A DNA stretch of 64,000 bases from Promethearchaeota archaeon (GTDB taxonomy: Archaea; Asgardarchaeota; Lokiarchaeia; Sigyniarchaeales; SOKP01): NCBI GenBank assembly GCA_016839555.1, contig JAEOUA010000002.1, positions 26,369 through 90,368 on the forward strand. Direction: 5' to 3'. The stretch's first letter is position 1. Each line of letters begins with the position of its first letter. The translations under genes were made by a program, and so were the position numbers. The notes below the pieces were generated by a model. The model was not told the origin of the DNA. It ran no database searches and saw nothing but the letters and a program-made list of their open reading frames with translations. Shown piece by piece: positions 18,973 through 27,806 of this stretch.

Positions 18973-20349
18973 ATTAGGTTTAATATTCAAAATTTTTTAA
19001 AAAGAAATGTAAAACCAGCAACAGGATGCACTGAACCGAGTGCTATAGCATATGCCACTTCCATTGCGTATAATGCATTATTTAATAAATCTATCAATTA
19101 TAAAAACGATATTCTGATTTTTTCTAATAAATCTGAGAAATTTTCATTAGAAAACTTGCAGCAAATTCAAATAGAATCAGATAGAGATGTTTATAAAAAT
19201 GCTTTTGCTGTTACAATTCCTGGGACAGATGGACAAAAAGGTATGGAAATCGCAGCAGCAATAGGGTTCTACTGCAATCCGAATAAAAAATTAAATTTAT
19301 TTAAAGATATAAACATGAACATAGTTAAGAAAGCTAATGAAATTCTAGATTCTGGCAAAATAGTAATAAATTATTTGAAAAAACAGAAGAAAAAGCCACA
19401 GCTAGATATTCAAGTTACACTTAAATATAAAATCAAAGATAAATTTCATATTTCTTATGTAAGATTACAAGATGAGCACGATAATATTACATTAATTCAA
19501 GTTAATGATGAAAAATTATATGAGGGATCAAGAAGGCTCGAAGCATTCGAAAGGGAAGAATTTCCTGAAACTATAGAGGAGATGATTAAAATCGTTAAAT
19601 CGATGTCATTAACAGAAAAAGAACTAGTTTATGAAGGAATTCTTATGAATAAAGCTGTTGCAGAAGAGGGATTGAAAGAAGATTATGGGCAAAACATAGG
19701 AAAAGCTTTACATATTATGGCAAAAACATATGGAATTGAACATTCTCTTATTATGCAAGGGAGAATTAAAGCGGCGGCCGCAGCAGATGCACGAATGGGA
19801 GGATGTAACTTACCAGTGATGAGTACTTCTGGATCTGGAAATCAAGGAATTACCGCATTAGTTCCAATATCAGTAATTGGAGAATTAAAAGAAGCAAGTT
19901 ATGATAAAATTTGTGAAGCGGCTCTTCTTTCTCATTTAATCACAAAAATGACCCATCTATATTCAACTCACTTGTCTGCCCTATGCGGATGCGCAATCAA
20001 GGCAGGTATCGGAGCAACTGCTGGGATAACTTATCTTCTTAATGGTTCTTTGGAACAAATTCACAACGCAATCAATCTACTTGCTGCTAATATTACGGGT
20101 ATAATCTGCGATGGAGCAAAAGCAGGTTGTGCGCTAAAACTTTCTACTGCTGCAGGAGTTGCCCTCGAATCTGCATTAATGGCCCTAGAAGGAATCAAGA
20201 TCCCCTCTGATAATGGAATTATATTTCCAAGGGCAGAAGATACCATTAAAGCCATTGGAAAGATTAGCGATTCAATGGTAGAAACGGATTATGTTATTCT
20301 TGAAATAATTCAGCAAAAAGCAATGAAAAATAGAAAATATATATCATAA
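18973..20349 (+). CDS. cyuA: L-cysteine desulfidase (CyuA/UPF0597 family)
   Basis: The protein matches oxygen-sensitive [4Fe-4S] L-cysteine desulfidase, which converts cysteine to pyruvate, sulfide and ammonia. Conserved blocks are KPATGCTEPSAIAYA at the N-terminus, AAADARMGGCNLPVMSTSGSGNQG in the middle, and CGCAIKAGIGATAG and GIICDGAKAGCALK near the C-terminus; cysteines in these blocks are candidates for cluster ligands. Homology runs upstream of the first ordinary start codon in frame (TTG at 19156), since the GCTEP block lies at about 19021-19038. The frame is open back to a TGA at 18964 but offers no ATG, GTG or TTG there, so an ATT (18973 or 18985) may be used, or the start is altered. 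It converges with a Nudix gene only 2 bp away. Confidence 0.85.
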   Translation: MRFNIQNFLKRNVKPATGCTEPSAIAYATSIAYNALFNKSINYKNDILIFSNKSEKFSLENLQQIQIESDRDVYKNAFAVTIPGTDGQKGMEIAAAIGFYCNPNKKLNLFKDINMNIVKKANEILDSGKIVINYLKKQKKKPQLDIQVTLKYKIKDKFHISYVRLQDEHDNITLIQVNDEKLYEGSRRLEAFEREEFPETIEEMIKIVKSMSLTEKELVYEGILMNKAVAEEGLKEDYGQNIGKALHIMAKTYGIEHSLIMQGRIKAAAAADARMGGCNLPVMSTSGSGNQGITALVPISVIGELKEASYDKICEAALLSHLITKMTHLYSTHLSALCGCAIKAGIGATAGITYLLNGSLEQIHNAINLLAANITGIICDGAKAGCALKLSTAAGVALESALMALEGIKIPSDNGIIFPRAEDTIKAIGKISDSMVETDYVILEIIQQKAMKNRKYIS

Positions 20350-20351
20350 AT

Positions 20352-20903
20352 CTAACTAAATTGTTGAATTTCTTCAGCAAAAATGTACCAGAATAAGCCA
20401 ATTACGCAATATGCGTTAGAAATTTTTCCCATTTTTAAATACTTTTTAACTTGAGAAAGAGATGCAAATTCTATTTCAATAATCTCATTTGGATCAAACT
20501 TAGGAGTTCCTTTTTCTGAAAGATCTGCTAAAAACGTATAAACTTGATTAGTCATGAAAGCAGGATTAGCATAAACACACCCAATCTGCTGAATTTTTTT
20601 AGTTTTATATCCCGTCTCTTCTTTTAACTCTCGCACAGCAGCTTCTTTAAGTGTCTCACCTTGTTCCACAATTCCTCCAGGGATTTCTAATTCTATTTTA
20701 TTATTTCCAAAACGAAATTGCTTAATTAGTAAGATTTGGTTATCCTTATTGATTCCCACTATATTAACCCAATCGGACAACTCAAGGATATTTGCTTTAA
20801 ATTCTTTTTTTGTATCTGGTCTTTGATAAGTTTTTCTTACTATATTAAAAATATTCAAAGACAATAATTCTTCAGATTTTATATTTTTCCATTTATCTAT
20901 CAT
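20352..20903 (-). CDS. Nudix hydrolase (ADP-ribose pyrophosphatase type)
   Basis: 183 residues with a perfect Nudix box, G77 through G98: GGIVEQGETLKEAAVREL followed by KEETG, where the REL-EE residues bind the metal. The arrangement of N-terminal strand, EIPGG and the box is typical for ADP-ribose/NDP-sugar pyrophosphatases, which hydrolyse ADP-ribose to AMP and ribose 5-phosphate. The C-terminal block DPNEIIEIEF is also common there. The protein is cytoplasmic. Its gene converges with the cysteine desulfidase gene and lies 58 bp before a small membrane protein gene that is oriented the same way but upstream of its end. Confidence 0.9.
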   Translation of the reverse strand: MIDKWKNIKSEELLSLNIFNIVRKTYQRPDTKKEFKANILELSDWVNIVGINKDNQILLIKQFRFGNNKIELEIPGGIVEQGETLKEAAVRELKEETGYKTKKIQQIGCVYANPAFMTNQVYTFLADLSEKGTPKFDPNEIIEIEFASLSQVKKYLKMGKISNAYCVIGLFWYIFAEEIQQFS

Positions 20904-20961
20904 AATTATTAAATAATTGGTTTTACTCTAATTATATATAAATTTTCAAAGGATTTCCTTT

Positions 20962-21351
20962 TTACTCTCTTTTTATACTTATAAGATTAAGGTTTTTCAT
21001 TAAGATAAGAACAAATACTGACCACAAAATATCATAAATCATTATTGGAAGGAGTATAATCAAAAATTCCGGATAAGTTGGCAATTGGATTATAGAACAT
21101 ATAATCATAATTATCCTAAGCAAAATATTAACTAAGGGAATTATCCGATATGCTAACATATTTTTAGAAGAAACAATCAGTAATATTCCAAATCCTATTA
21201 AAAAAGTTCCTGCCATCTGGTTAAAGACTGGAATCAAAACTATTCCAATTTCCATAAAAAATAGGTGAATCAATAAGAAAAAAGCTCCAATTAAAATCTC
21301 AACTATTCCGCCTAGAATTAATAAGCATTTTAAGAGCTTTTTAAGATTCAT
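20962..21351 (-). CDS. Small four-helix membrane protein, unknown function
   Basis: 129 residues with four hydrophobic segments, at about residues 8-30, 33-58, 68-90 and 96-118, and a short basic C-terminus. I do not recognise the family; it resembles in layout the many small four-helix membrane proteins of unknown role in archaea. It lies between a flavoprotein gene and a Nudix gene, all on the minus strand with gaps of 58-72 bp, so the three may form an operon. ATG start. Confidence 0.6.
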   Translation of the reverse strand: MNLKKLLKCLLILGGIVEILIGAFFLLIHLFFMEIGIVLIPVFNQMAGTFLIGFGILLIVSSKNMLAYRIIPLVNILLRIIMIICSIIQLPTYPEFLIILLPIMIYDILWSVFVLILMKNLNLISIKRE

Positions 21352-21423
21352 AGTTAAAATAAAAAAATAATGAAAGAAATTAAAACTTTAATTTTCAATT
21401 TAGGAATTTTTTACTAGTATCTT

Positions 21424-21999
21424 TTAGGCATTTATTTTTTTAAGCACATACGCAAAATTTTGTCCAAGAGTTTTAAAGGTTTGAATTCCCTCTTCATCAT
21501 TCAGAACTTCTCCCGGTTGTTTCCCATATCCTAAATTCCAATAACTAGAGCCCACTACAATCATCTGAGAGATTAAAAAGAAATAATTGATTGAAGAAAA
21601 TACGTGAGCGCCCCCGCCTCTCCTCACTGCTATCACTCCGGCCCCAACCTTTCTTTTTAATAAATTTCCACTCGCTCCACACACTTCTCCTGCCCTTTCT
21701 ATTAAAGCCTTCATATTTGCCGTAACATTGGCATAATAGGTTGGAGATCCTAAGATTATCCCATCAGCATCGATCATTTTCTTAATATATTCATTCATTT
21801 TATCCCCTGTTAGAACACATTTACCATCTTTATTCTCCGCACAACTGCCACATGCCGTGCAACCTTCTAAATTTTCTCCCCCAATCCATATATATTCACA
21901 TTCTATTCCTTCTTTTGTTAACTCATTAATTATGATATTAAGACAATTGTATGTATTACCTTCTTTTCTAGGACTACTATTGAACAAAACAACTTTCAT
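21424..21999 (-). CDS. Flavodoxin-fold NAD(P)H-dependent FMN reductase / iron-sulfur flavoprotein-like
   Basis: 191 residues. The FMN phosphate loop is SSPRKEGNTYN at residues 8-18, the flavin ring block is GSPTYYANVTANMKALIER, and a cysteine cluster GCTACGSCAENKDGKC lies at about residues 46-61. The cysteine group is what is seen in iron-sulfur flavoproteins (Isf) and related NADPH-dependent FMN reductases, which carry single or paired electrons in anaerobic redox metabolism and oxygen detoxification. Whether a 4Fe-4S cluster is bound depends on the Cys spacing, here C-x2-C-x2-C-x7-C. Minus-strand neighbour of a four-helix membrane protein. Confidence 0.87.
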   Translation of the reverse strand: MKVVLFNSSPRKEGNTYNCLNIIINELTKEGIECEYIWIGGENLEGCTACGSCAENKDGKCVLTGDKMNEYIKKMIDADGIILGSPTYYANVTANMKALIERAGEVCGASGNLLKRKVGAGVIAVRRGGGAHVFSSINYFFLISQMIVVGSSYWNLGYGKQPGEVLNDEEGIQTFKTLGQNFAYVLKKINA

Positions 22000-22087
22000 T
22001 ATACTTATCCTTATTCTAATTTAATTTATTTTTCTTTTAGAAATTAAAATAAATTAATATAATTAATTATACAATCATAATAAAAAT

Positions 22088-23344
22088 TTGAAAAAAAGCA
22101 TGATCGACTTACATAATCATAAAATTGAGCTTTTAGCACCTGTTCAAGATTGGAAAACCTTAAAATTTCTTGAAAATATTCCGGATTCGATTTATTTTGG
22201 CACAACCCATTATAATATGAGACTAAAGGCACAAAATTTTCGAATAGAAGATCTTTCGAAAATTACGGAATATTGCCATTCCATGGATCCTCCTATAAAA
22301 GCATATTTATGTACCAATATTTTGATTTATAATGCAGAATTGAATGGTTTAGAAAATCTTATTAAGGAGGCAAAGGATGCAGAAATCGATGCAATTATTG
22401 CCCATGATATGGCAGTACTTCAATTAGCTAAAAAGTATAGTATTAAATTTCATATATCCACTCAAGCAAATGTTTCTAATATTATCTCAGCCAAATTTTA
22501 TGAGGATTTAGGGGCAGAAAGAATAATATTGGCACGAGAATTGAGCTTAAACCAGATCCGTGAAATAAAAAAGAGTTTAAAGAGCGCAAAAATTGAATGT
22601 TTTATTCACGGTTCGATGTGTACTTCTATTAGCGGAAGATGCTACTTCTCGGCAACAATTAAACATTCACAGAGATTTTCTGCTAATCGGGGAAATTGCG
22701 TGCAGCCTTGTAGAAGAAAATGGCGAGTGATTGATGATTAAAATAATGAGTTTATTTATGATGGTCAAATGTTCCTAAATGCAAAAGATTTATGTATGAT
22801 TGAATATATCCCCGATTTAATTGAAGCTAATATCGATGCTTTTAAAATAGAAGGAAGGATGAAAGACCCCCTCTACGTAAAAACTGTCGCCTCATGCTAT
22901 AAAGAAGCTATAAGTAGTTATTATGATGCAACCTTTTCTAAGAAAAAAGTAAAGGACTGGCTTAAAAGATTATTAAAAGTATATAATAGAGGGTTTCATA
23001 CTGGTTTTTATTTTCAAAACCCTACTCCGAGTGATATACAATTAAATAAAAGAGGTAATATCTCCCCTCATAAAAAGCATTATATTGGAAGGATTTTAAC
23101 CTATAATGAAAAAATTAAAACTGCTGAGCTCCTAATTGAAGCGAAAAGTTTGCCAATAATAGAAGGGAATGAATTTATTATAGAAGGGGATGATACCTAC
23201 CTCTTAGAAAAATTTAATAATTTATTATTACATGGCACGCAAATTCATTCTATCCAGAGGGATAAAGAAGATTTTCCAATTAAAATCAATGTGAAACTTG
23301 AAAATCCAGTTCTTTCAGGAGACAAAATATACAAGTTTCAATAA
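22088..23344 (+). pseudogene. Peptidase U32-family gene interrupted by an in-frame TAA
   Basis: Two parts lie in the same frame. The first (22088-22741) contains the U32 start block IELLAPVQDWKTLKF, SAKFYEDLGAERIILARELSL and the family signature region FIHGSMCTSISGRCYFS with NRGNCVQPCRRKW. A TAA at 22739-22741 follows, then the frame continues 22742-23344 with LNAKDLCMIEYIPDLIEANIDAFKIEGRMKDPLY, the next conserved U32 block. Together they make a normal family length of about 418 residues. U32 proteins include collagenase-like peptidases and rRNA/tRNA hydroxylation (RlhA, TrhP) enzymes. Nothing else is damaged, so the stop is recent, bypassed, or a sequence error. Start is TTG 22088 or ATG 22100. 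Confidence 0.8.
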
Positions 23345-23497
23345 GCTAATCATTCTTGCTTTGTACTAATACTATTAAATTAGAAAAAATCAAAAGAGAT
23401 AAGTAAAACATCTGTAAATTGTTAATTATAAAAGAAAATAAATATAATAGAAATAATTGTTTCAATATAGGTATTATTATAAACTGGAGATAATAAA

Positions 23498-24175
23498 ATG
23501 GATTTTGAAGAAAATAGACGTGAATTGGTTGAAAATCTTAAAGAGCGAGGTATATTGACACAAAAAAAAGTTATTAATGCCATGTTAAAAGTTCCCAGAG
23601 AACAATTTATTCCTAAAAGTGTCAAATCTTCTGCCTATATAGACACTCCATTATCAATTGGTTCCGGACAAACTATAAGTGCGCCTCATATGAATGCGAT
23701 GATGTGTGAGATTTTAGATTTTAAGGAAGGTGATAAAGTATTAGAAATTGGCACTGGATCGGGCTATCACGCTGCTTTATGCGCGGAATTAGTGGCTCCC
23801 GAAGGCAGTAAAAATCCGGGCCACATCTATACTATTGAAAGACATGAAAATTTAGCTAAAAAGGCTCGAGAGAATTTAAGAAATTTAGATTATGATAAAC
23901 ATATTTCTGTGATCATTGGAGATGGCACTGTGGGATATCCAAAAGAAGCTCCTTATGACAAAATTTTAGTAACCGCCGCTTCTCCGCTACCTATTCCTTC
24001 ACCTTTTAAAGAACAATTAAAAGACGGAGGTATATTATGTATTCCTGCAGGCTCAAGACAATTCACTCAAAATCTATATAAAATCACTAAAAAGGGAGAT
24101 AAATTTAAGAAAAAAAGGATTACAGGAGTGAGATTCGTAAGTCTCATAGGAAAACATGGGTTTAATGAATCTTAA
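23498..24175 (+). CDS. pcm: Protein-L-isoaspartate O-methyltransferase
   Basis: 225-residue SAM-dependent enzyme that methylates L-isoaspartyl residues in damaged proteins as the first step of their repair. The family signatures are all present: VPREQFIP, then DTPLSIGSGQTISAPHM, the SAM-binding glycine motif VLEIGTGSGYHAALCAEL, and later GDGTVGYPKEAPYDKILVTAA. The length is normal. It is cytoplasmic. The gene is transcribed alone, starting from an ATG preceded by an AT-rich promoter region. Confidence 0.95.
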   Translation: MDFEENRRELVENLKERGILTQKKVINAMLKVPREQFIPKSVKSSAYIDTPLSIGSGQTISAPHMNAMMCEILDFKEGDKVLEIGTGSGYHAALCAELVAPEGSKNPGHIYTIERHENLAKKARENLRNLDYDKHISVIIGDGTVGYPKEAPYDKILVTAASPLPIPSPFKEQLKDGGILCIPAGSRQFTQNLYKITKKGDKFKKKRITGVRFVSLIGKHGFNES

Positions 24176-24341
24176 TTATTATAATTTAAAAAAAAAGATA
24201 ATTTAAATAAAAATAGCATTATAACTAATTAATTTAAAATCTCGTTTTGACAAAAGATGAATATTGTTTTTTGTTTTTCTCTTCTGGATTTTAATGATTG
24301 ATAACGTTAACCATCCAACTGAAAATTCTTAAAAAAAATAT

Positions 24342-26303
24342 TTGAAAGAGAAAATGGAAAAATTTAAGCTGAATGTGGACTTTATCAACAAGTTTAGGAA
24401 TAAACAACCAGATTGGGGGCCTTTAGGTTATTTCACTTATAAAAGAACTTATGCTCGATATTTAGAAGAAAAAGACAGAAAAGAAGAATTTTGGGAAACC
24501 GTCCAAAGAGTAGTAGAAGGGTGTTTTTCAATACAAAAAACCCATTGTCGGAATTTGAAACTTCCATGGGATGACCAAAAGGCGCGAGATTCTGCTGAGC
24601 GTATGTATGAAAAAATTTGGAATTTTAAGATGACTCCTCCTGGAAGAGGCTTATGGATTATGGGAACGAAATTTATTGCTGAACATGGCTCAATGGCATT
24701 AAATAATTGCGGATTTGTGTCCACCAAGGATATAGATATTAAATATACGAAATCCTTCGAGTTTCTTATGTATGCTTTGATGGTAGGGGTGGGTGTAGGA
24801 TTTGATACTAAAGGAGCTGGAAAAATTACCATTAAAAAGCCAACAGAGGGTCATTTTGAATTCATCATCCCCGATAGTAGAGAAGGATGGGTAGAAGCCT
24901 TAAAACTTTTACTAGAAGCTTATTTTCTCGGGAAACAGGTTCCAATATACGATTATTCAGAAATTAGGCCCAAGGGAGAACCTCTGGAAAGTTTTGGAGG
25001 TACTGCTTCTGGACCTGAACCATTAAAAAGAATACTTTCTCAAATCGAAAAAATACTTACTACTAGAATTGGAAAACCCTTAAGTCCTCTAAATATCTTA
25101 GATATTATGAATTTAATTGGAACATGTGTTATTGCTGGTGGTATAAGAAGAAGTGCGGAAATAGGTTTAGGAGAACAAAATGATAAAGAGTTTATTACCG
25201 CAAAACAAGATAAAGAAAAATTAAATTCACATCGTTGGGTGAGTAATAACAGCATTATTGCAGAAATTGGCATGAATTATGATTTTATAGTAGAACAATT
25301 AATCAAAAATGGGGAACCTGGATTATTTTGGCTCGAAAACGCTAGAAAATACTCTCGAATGATAGATCCACCGAATTATAAAGACAAGAGTGTTTTAGGA
25401 ATGAATCCATGTGGAGAAATCTCTTTAGAATCCTTTGAGCTGTGTAACTTAGTAGAAACTTATCCCTCAAGGCATGAAAATTGGGATGAATTTAAGGAAA
25501 CTCTGAAATATGCGTATATGTATGCCAAGACAGTAACTCTCTTAAATACAAATAATGAAATGACAAATGCTGTAATGTTAAAAAATAGAAGATTAGGAAT
25601 TTCTCAAACAGGCATAATTGAAGCATTCAACAGACATGGAAAAGCTACAATAATGGAATGGTGTCAAAAAGGATATGATTATCTAAAACAATTAGATGAG
25701 AAATATTCTCACTGGTTATGCATTCCGAAATCTATTAAATTAACCACGGTAAAGCCGAGTGGAACCGTTAGTTTATTACCAGGAGTGTCTCAAGGGATCC
25801 ATTTTCCCCATTCAAAATATTATTTAAGAAGAATACGTATTCAAGAAAACTCGGAATTAGTCGATATAGTCAAAGTTGCAGGATATAAAGTATTGAAAGA
25901 TGAATATTCTGAAAATGTATTGCTAATTGAATTTCCGATTAAAAAGGAACATTATAAAAGAGGGAAAAAGGATGTATCAATGTGGGAGCAAGCAGAAAAT
26001 GCAGCATTTTATCAGAAATACTGGTCAGATAATCAAGTATCAGTAACAATAACCTTTAAAGAAGAGGAAAAAAAAGATATTAAGTACTTACTTAAGGCAT
26101 ATCAAGATAAATTGAAAAGTGTTTCTTTTCTTCCTTTACAAGAGCATGGATACAAACAAGCACCCTATCAAGAAATAACAAAAGACGAATATAAAGAATT
26201 ATCCGAAGGATTAAAACCTCTATATTTAGATAAAGTTAAAGAAAAAGCAAGAGGAGAGATCTTCTGTGATTCAGAAGAATGTGAAATTCATATTAATAAA
26301 TAA
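24342..26303 (+). CDS. nrdJ: Adenosylcobalamin-dependent ribonucleoside-triphosphate reductase (class II)
   Basis: 653 residues of the monomeric class II type known from Lactobacillus leichmannii, which reduces ribonucleoside triphosphates using B12. Catalytic residues appear with the correct spacing: Cys123 (NNCGF), then Cys357, Glu359 and Cys368 in NPCGEISLESFELCNLVE. The C-terminal redox pair is C642-DSEE-C647, again with the canonical spacing. The protein is about 85 residues shorter than the lactobacillar enzyme (739), mostly in the middle, so the allosteric insertion may be absent or reduced. Translation starts at TTG 24342 or more likely ATG 24354. It uses the same cofactor class as the methyl-transfer island 4 kb downstream. 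Confidence 0.92.
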   Translation: MKEKMEKFKLNVDFINKFRNKQPDWGPLGYFTYKRTYARYLEEKDRKEEFWETVQRVVEGCFSIQKTHCRNLKLPWDDQKARDSAERMYEKIWNFKMTPPGRGLWIMGTKFIAEHGSMALNNCGFVSTKDIDIKYTKSFEFLMYALMVGVGVGFDTKGAGKITIKKPTEGHFEFIIPDSREGWVEALKLLLEAYFLGKQVPIYDYSEIRPKGEPLESFGGTASGPEPLKRILSQIEKILTTRIGKPLSPLNILDIMNLIGTCVIAGGIRRSAEIGLGEQNDKEFITAKQDKEKLNSHRWVSNNSIIAEIGMNYDFIVEQLIKNGEPGLFWLENARKYSRMIDPPNYKDKSVLGMNPCGEISLESFELCNLVETYPSRHENWDEFKETLKYAYMYAKTVTLLNTNNEMTNAVMLKNRRLGISQTGIIEAFNRHGKATIMEWCQKGYDYLKQLDEKYSHWLCIPKSIKLTTVKPSGTVSLLPGVSQGIHFPHSKYYLRRIRIQENSELVDIVKVAGYKVLKDEYSENVLLIEFPIKKEHYKRGKKDVSMWEQAENAAFYQKYWSDNQVSVTITFKEEEKKDIKYLLKAYQDKLKSVSFLPLQEHGYKQAPYQEITKDEYKELSEGLKPLYLDKVKEKARGEIFCDSEECEIHINK

Positions 26304-26370
26304 TTTTTAACTATTTTTTCTTGCCTATATAAAAAAAAAGTTTTCAATGTAGGAATTCAATTATATATAA

Positions 26371-26781
26371 TTATTTATTTTTTAATTTCATAAAATCGTT
26401 CGCTTTTCTGATTACACTCTTCATTTGATTGAAATGTGCTTTTTCAATAGCCTGATTGAATGGTAACCATTTAAAATCTTCATGCTTAGAGCTTAATTCG
26501 ACTTCTTTTTCTTCGGACTGTACCAACATATAAGTTACGAATTTATGAATACTCTCACTTTGCAAGTTATAGTGATAATCAATGTGTTCTTCAAAATCTT
26601 TTATTATTTTTGCCTTCTCTATTCCTATATCTTCCTTTAATAGTCTTTTTATAATTTTTTCTTTAGATTCTTCTTGTTCAATATCAACTTTCACTAATCC
26701 CCAATACCCTAATTTAAATTTTAATAATAAAAATTTGTCTTCATAAATTACTACAGCACCAATAGAATTCTCATTTCTCAT
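26371..26781 (-). CDS. Nudix-like protein with degenerate Nudix box
   Basis: 136 residues with the fold layout of Ap4A-hydrolase-type Nudix proteins: an N-terminal SIGAVVIYEDKFLLLKF strand pair, GYWGLVKVDIE where active enzymes have HWGFPKGHIE, then KIIKRLLKEDIGI in place of the REUxEExGU motif. The first metal-binding Glu is replaced by Leu and the last Glu by Asp, and the box glycine is lost, so it is probably inactive as a hydrolase or has changed activity; a nucleotide-sensing role is possible. The second half keeps the usual SKHEDFKWLPFNQA block. Convergent with the ribonucleotide reductase gene. Confidence 0.75.
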   Translation of the reverse strand: MRNENSIGAVVIYEDKFLLLKFKLGYWGLVKVDIEQEESKEKIIKRLLKEDIGIEKAKIIKDFEEHIDYHYNLQSESIHKFVTYMLVQSEEKEVELSSKHEDFKWLPFNQAIEKAHFNQMKSVIRKANDFMKLKNK

Positions 26782-27379
26782 ATTTTCTTCCAGATATTAA
26801 TTTTATTAAAGATATATGCTATATTTTTTTAAGAATAAAAAGAATTAAAACTTAACACGACTAAAACTTCTACTTAAACTTAAAAAAATCAAATTCCTTT
26901 TTATATAATAGATAAGAATTACTTTATTTAAACCTATAATGTGTTACAAACCTAGGAAATGGAATTATATATAATATTTTTTTGATTCTTATATTTGTCA
27001 AAATATACTAAAGATTCGAGAACAAATACTAGAGTAAATAAAATTAAAATAATATTACTATTTTTTTTTCAATCATTATTAGTTATTAATGATTTAAATA
27101 TCTTTTTTGAAGTTTAATTAAAAATGAATTTCGAAATGATTATTCAGTCACTTCTAAAATATTTTCATCTTTCATTTTTAAAAATCCAACATCTCCAACA
27201 TAATAAATACTATTGAATCAAAAAATTAAATAATAGTGTTCTATGAAAAGATTTTAAAAAAATCTTAAAGAATAAAATGGCAATTATAACAGGAAGGGCT
27301 CAAAGAATTCAATTAGATCTTCAAGATCTTCATCAATTTTCCCTCTAAAAAATGTATATATAATAGAGTTAATGTTTTT
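26782..27379. other. Decayed intergenic zone
   Basis: About 600 bp of AT-rich sequence without an intact gene. It holds the partial copy of the SDR gene 5' region described separately (27176-27312). Short open stretches on both strands stop quickly. Confidence 0.5.
27176..27312 (+). repeat. Degenerate copy of the SDR upstream region and first codons
   Basis: This stretch is homologous to 28736-28875. The copies share the upstream phrase AACATCTCCA followed by CA(T/C)AATAAAT, then TATTGAAT, and at 27262-27312 a sequence encoding ILKNKMAIITGRAQRIQ, matching the intact SDR start MLKDKVAVITGGAQGIG. The copy has lost its ATG (ATC) and its dinucleotide-binding glycines, and it runs into stops soon after. 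It is the fossil of a duplication or recombination that included the promoter. Confidence 0.75.
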
Positions 27380-27673
27380 TTATGAATGCAATCGATTAAG
27401 GGCATTCTTAACTTTTTCTAGAGTAGGGATGGGACTATTTGGGGAATTTACATCTTCAAATGCAATGCGTAAACATTCTTTATGAGCAATTTTAGCAATT
27501 TCTGCCAATATTTCTATTATTCTTTGCAAAACTCTACATTAAGAAATATTTCTTGATTCAAATGAGGACACAATATTCAATATATTGCATTCCAGATTAT
27601 AAAAATAATTCATTATTTTTTTCAGAGTTAGGATAATTTCTGTTTTGAATTTTGCATCCGAATTTCTCGACAT
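27380..27673 (-). pseudogene. Small helical protein gene broken by an in-frame TAA
   Basis: An ATG at 27673 opens a frame of 44 codons, ended by TAA at 27541-27539. The same frame then continues for 52 more codons to a second stop at 27380. Both halves have coding-like composition and read as amphipathic helices (TEIILTLKKIMNYFYNLEC before, and RIIEILAEIAKIAHKECLRIAFED after the stop), so the undisrupted product would be about 97 residues. I do not recognise it. The opposite strand offers no better frame. The gene is either a recent pseudogene or carries a sequence error; a genuine 44-residue product is less likely. Confidence 0.5.
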
Positions 27674-27806
27674 TTAGATATTTTTAGATTTTAAATTTAG
27701 GAAAAAATATATATACCAATATTATGATAAATCAAATGATTAATAATCTTTAAATATAAATTCTAAAAGTATAAAAAGAAAGAGAATTAATGCAAGTGAA
27801 TAAAAA

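Noticed and set aside
22739..27541. Pyrrolysine or recoding as explanation of the in-frame stops
   Set aside because: Both interrupting codons are TAA, not TAG; the MttB-family gene has no amber codon, and no pyrrolysine genes are in the window.
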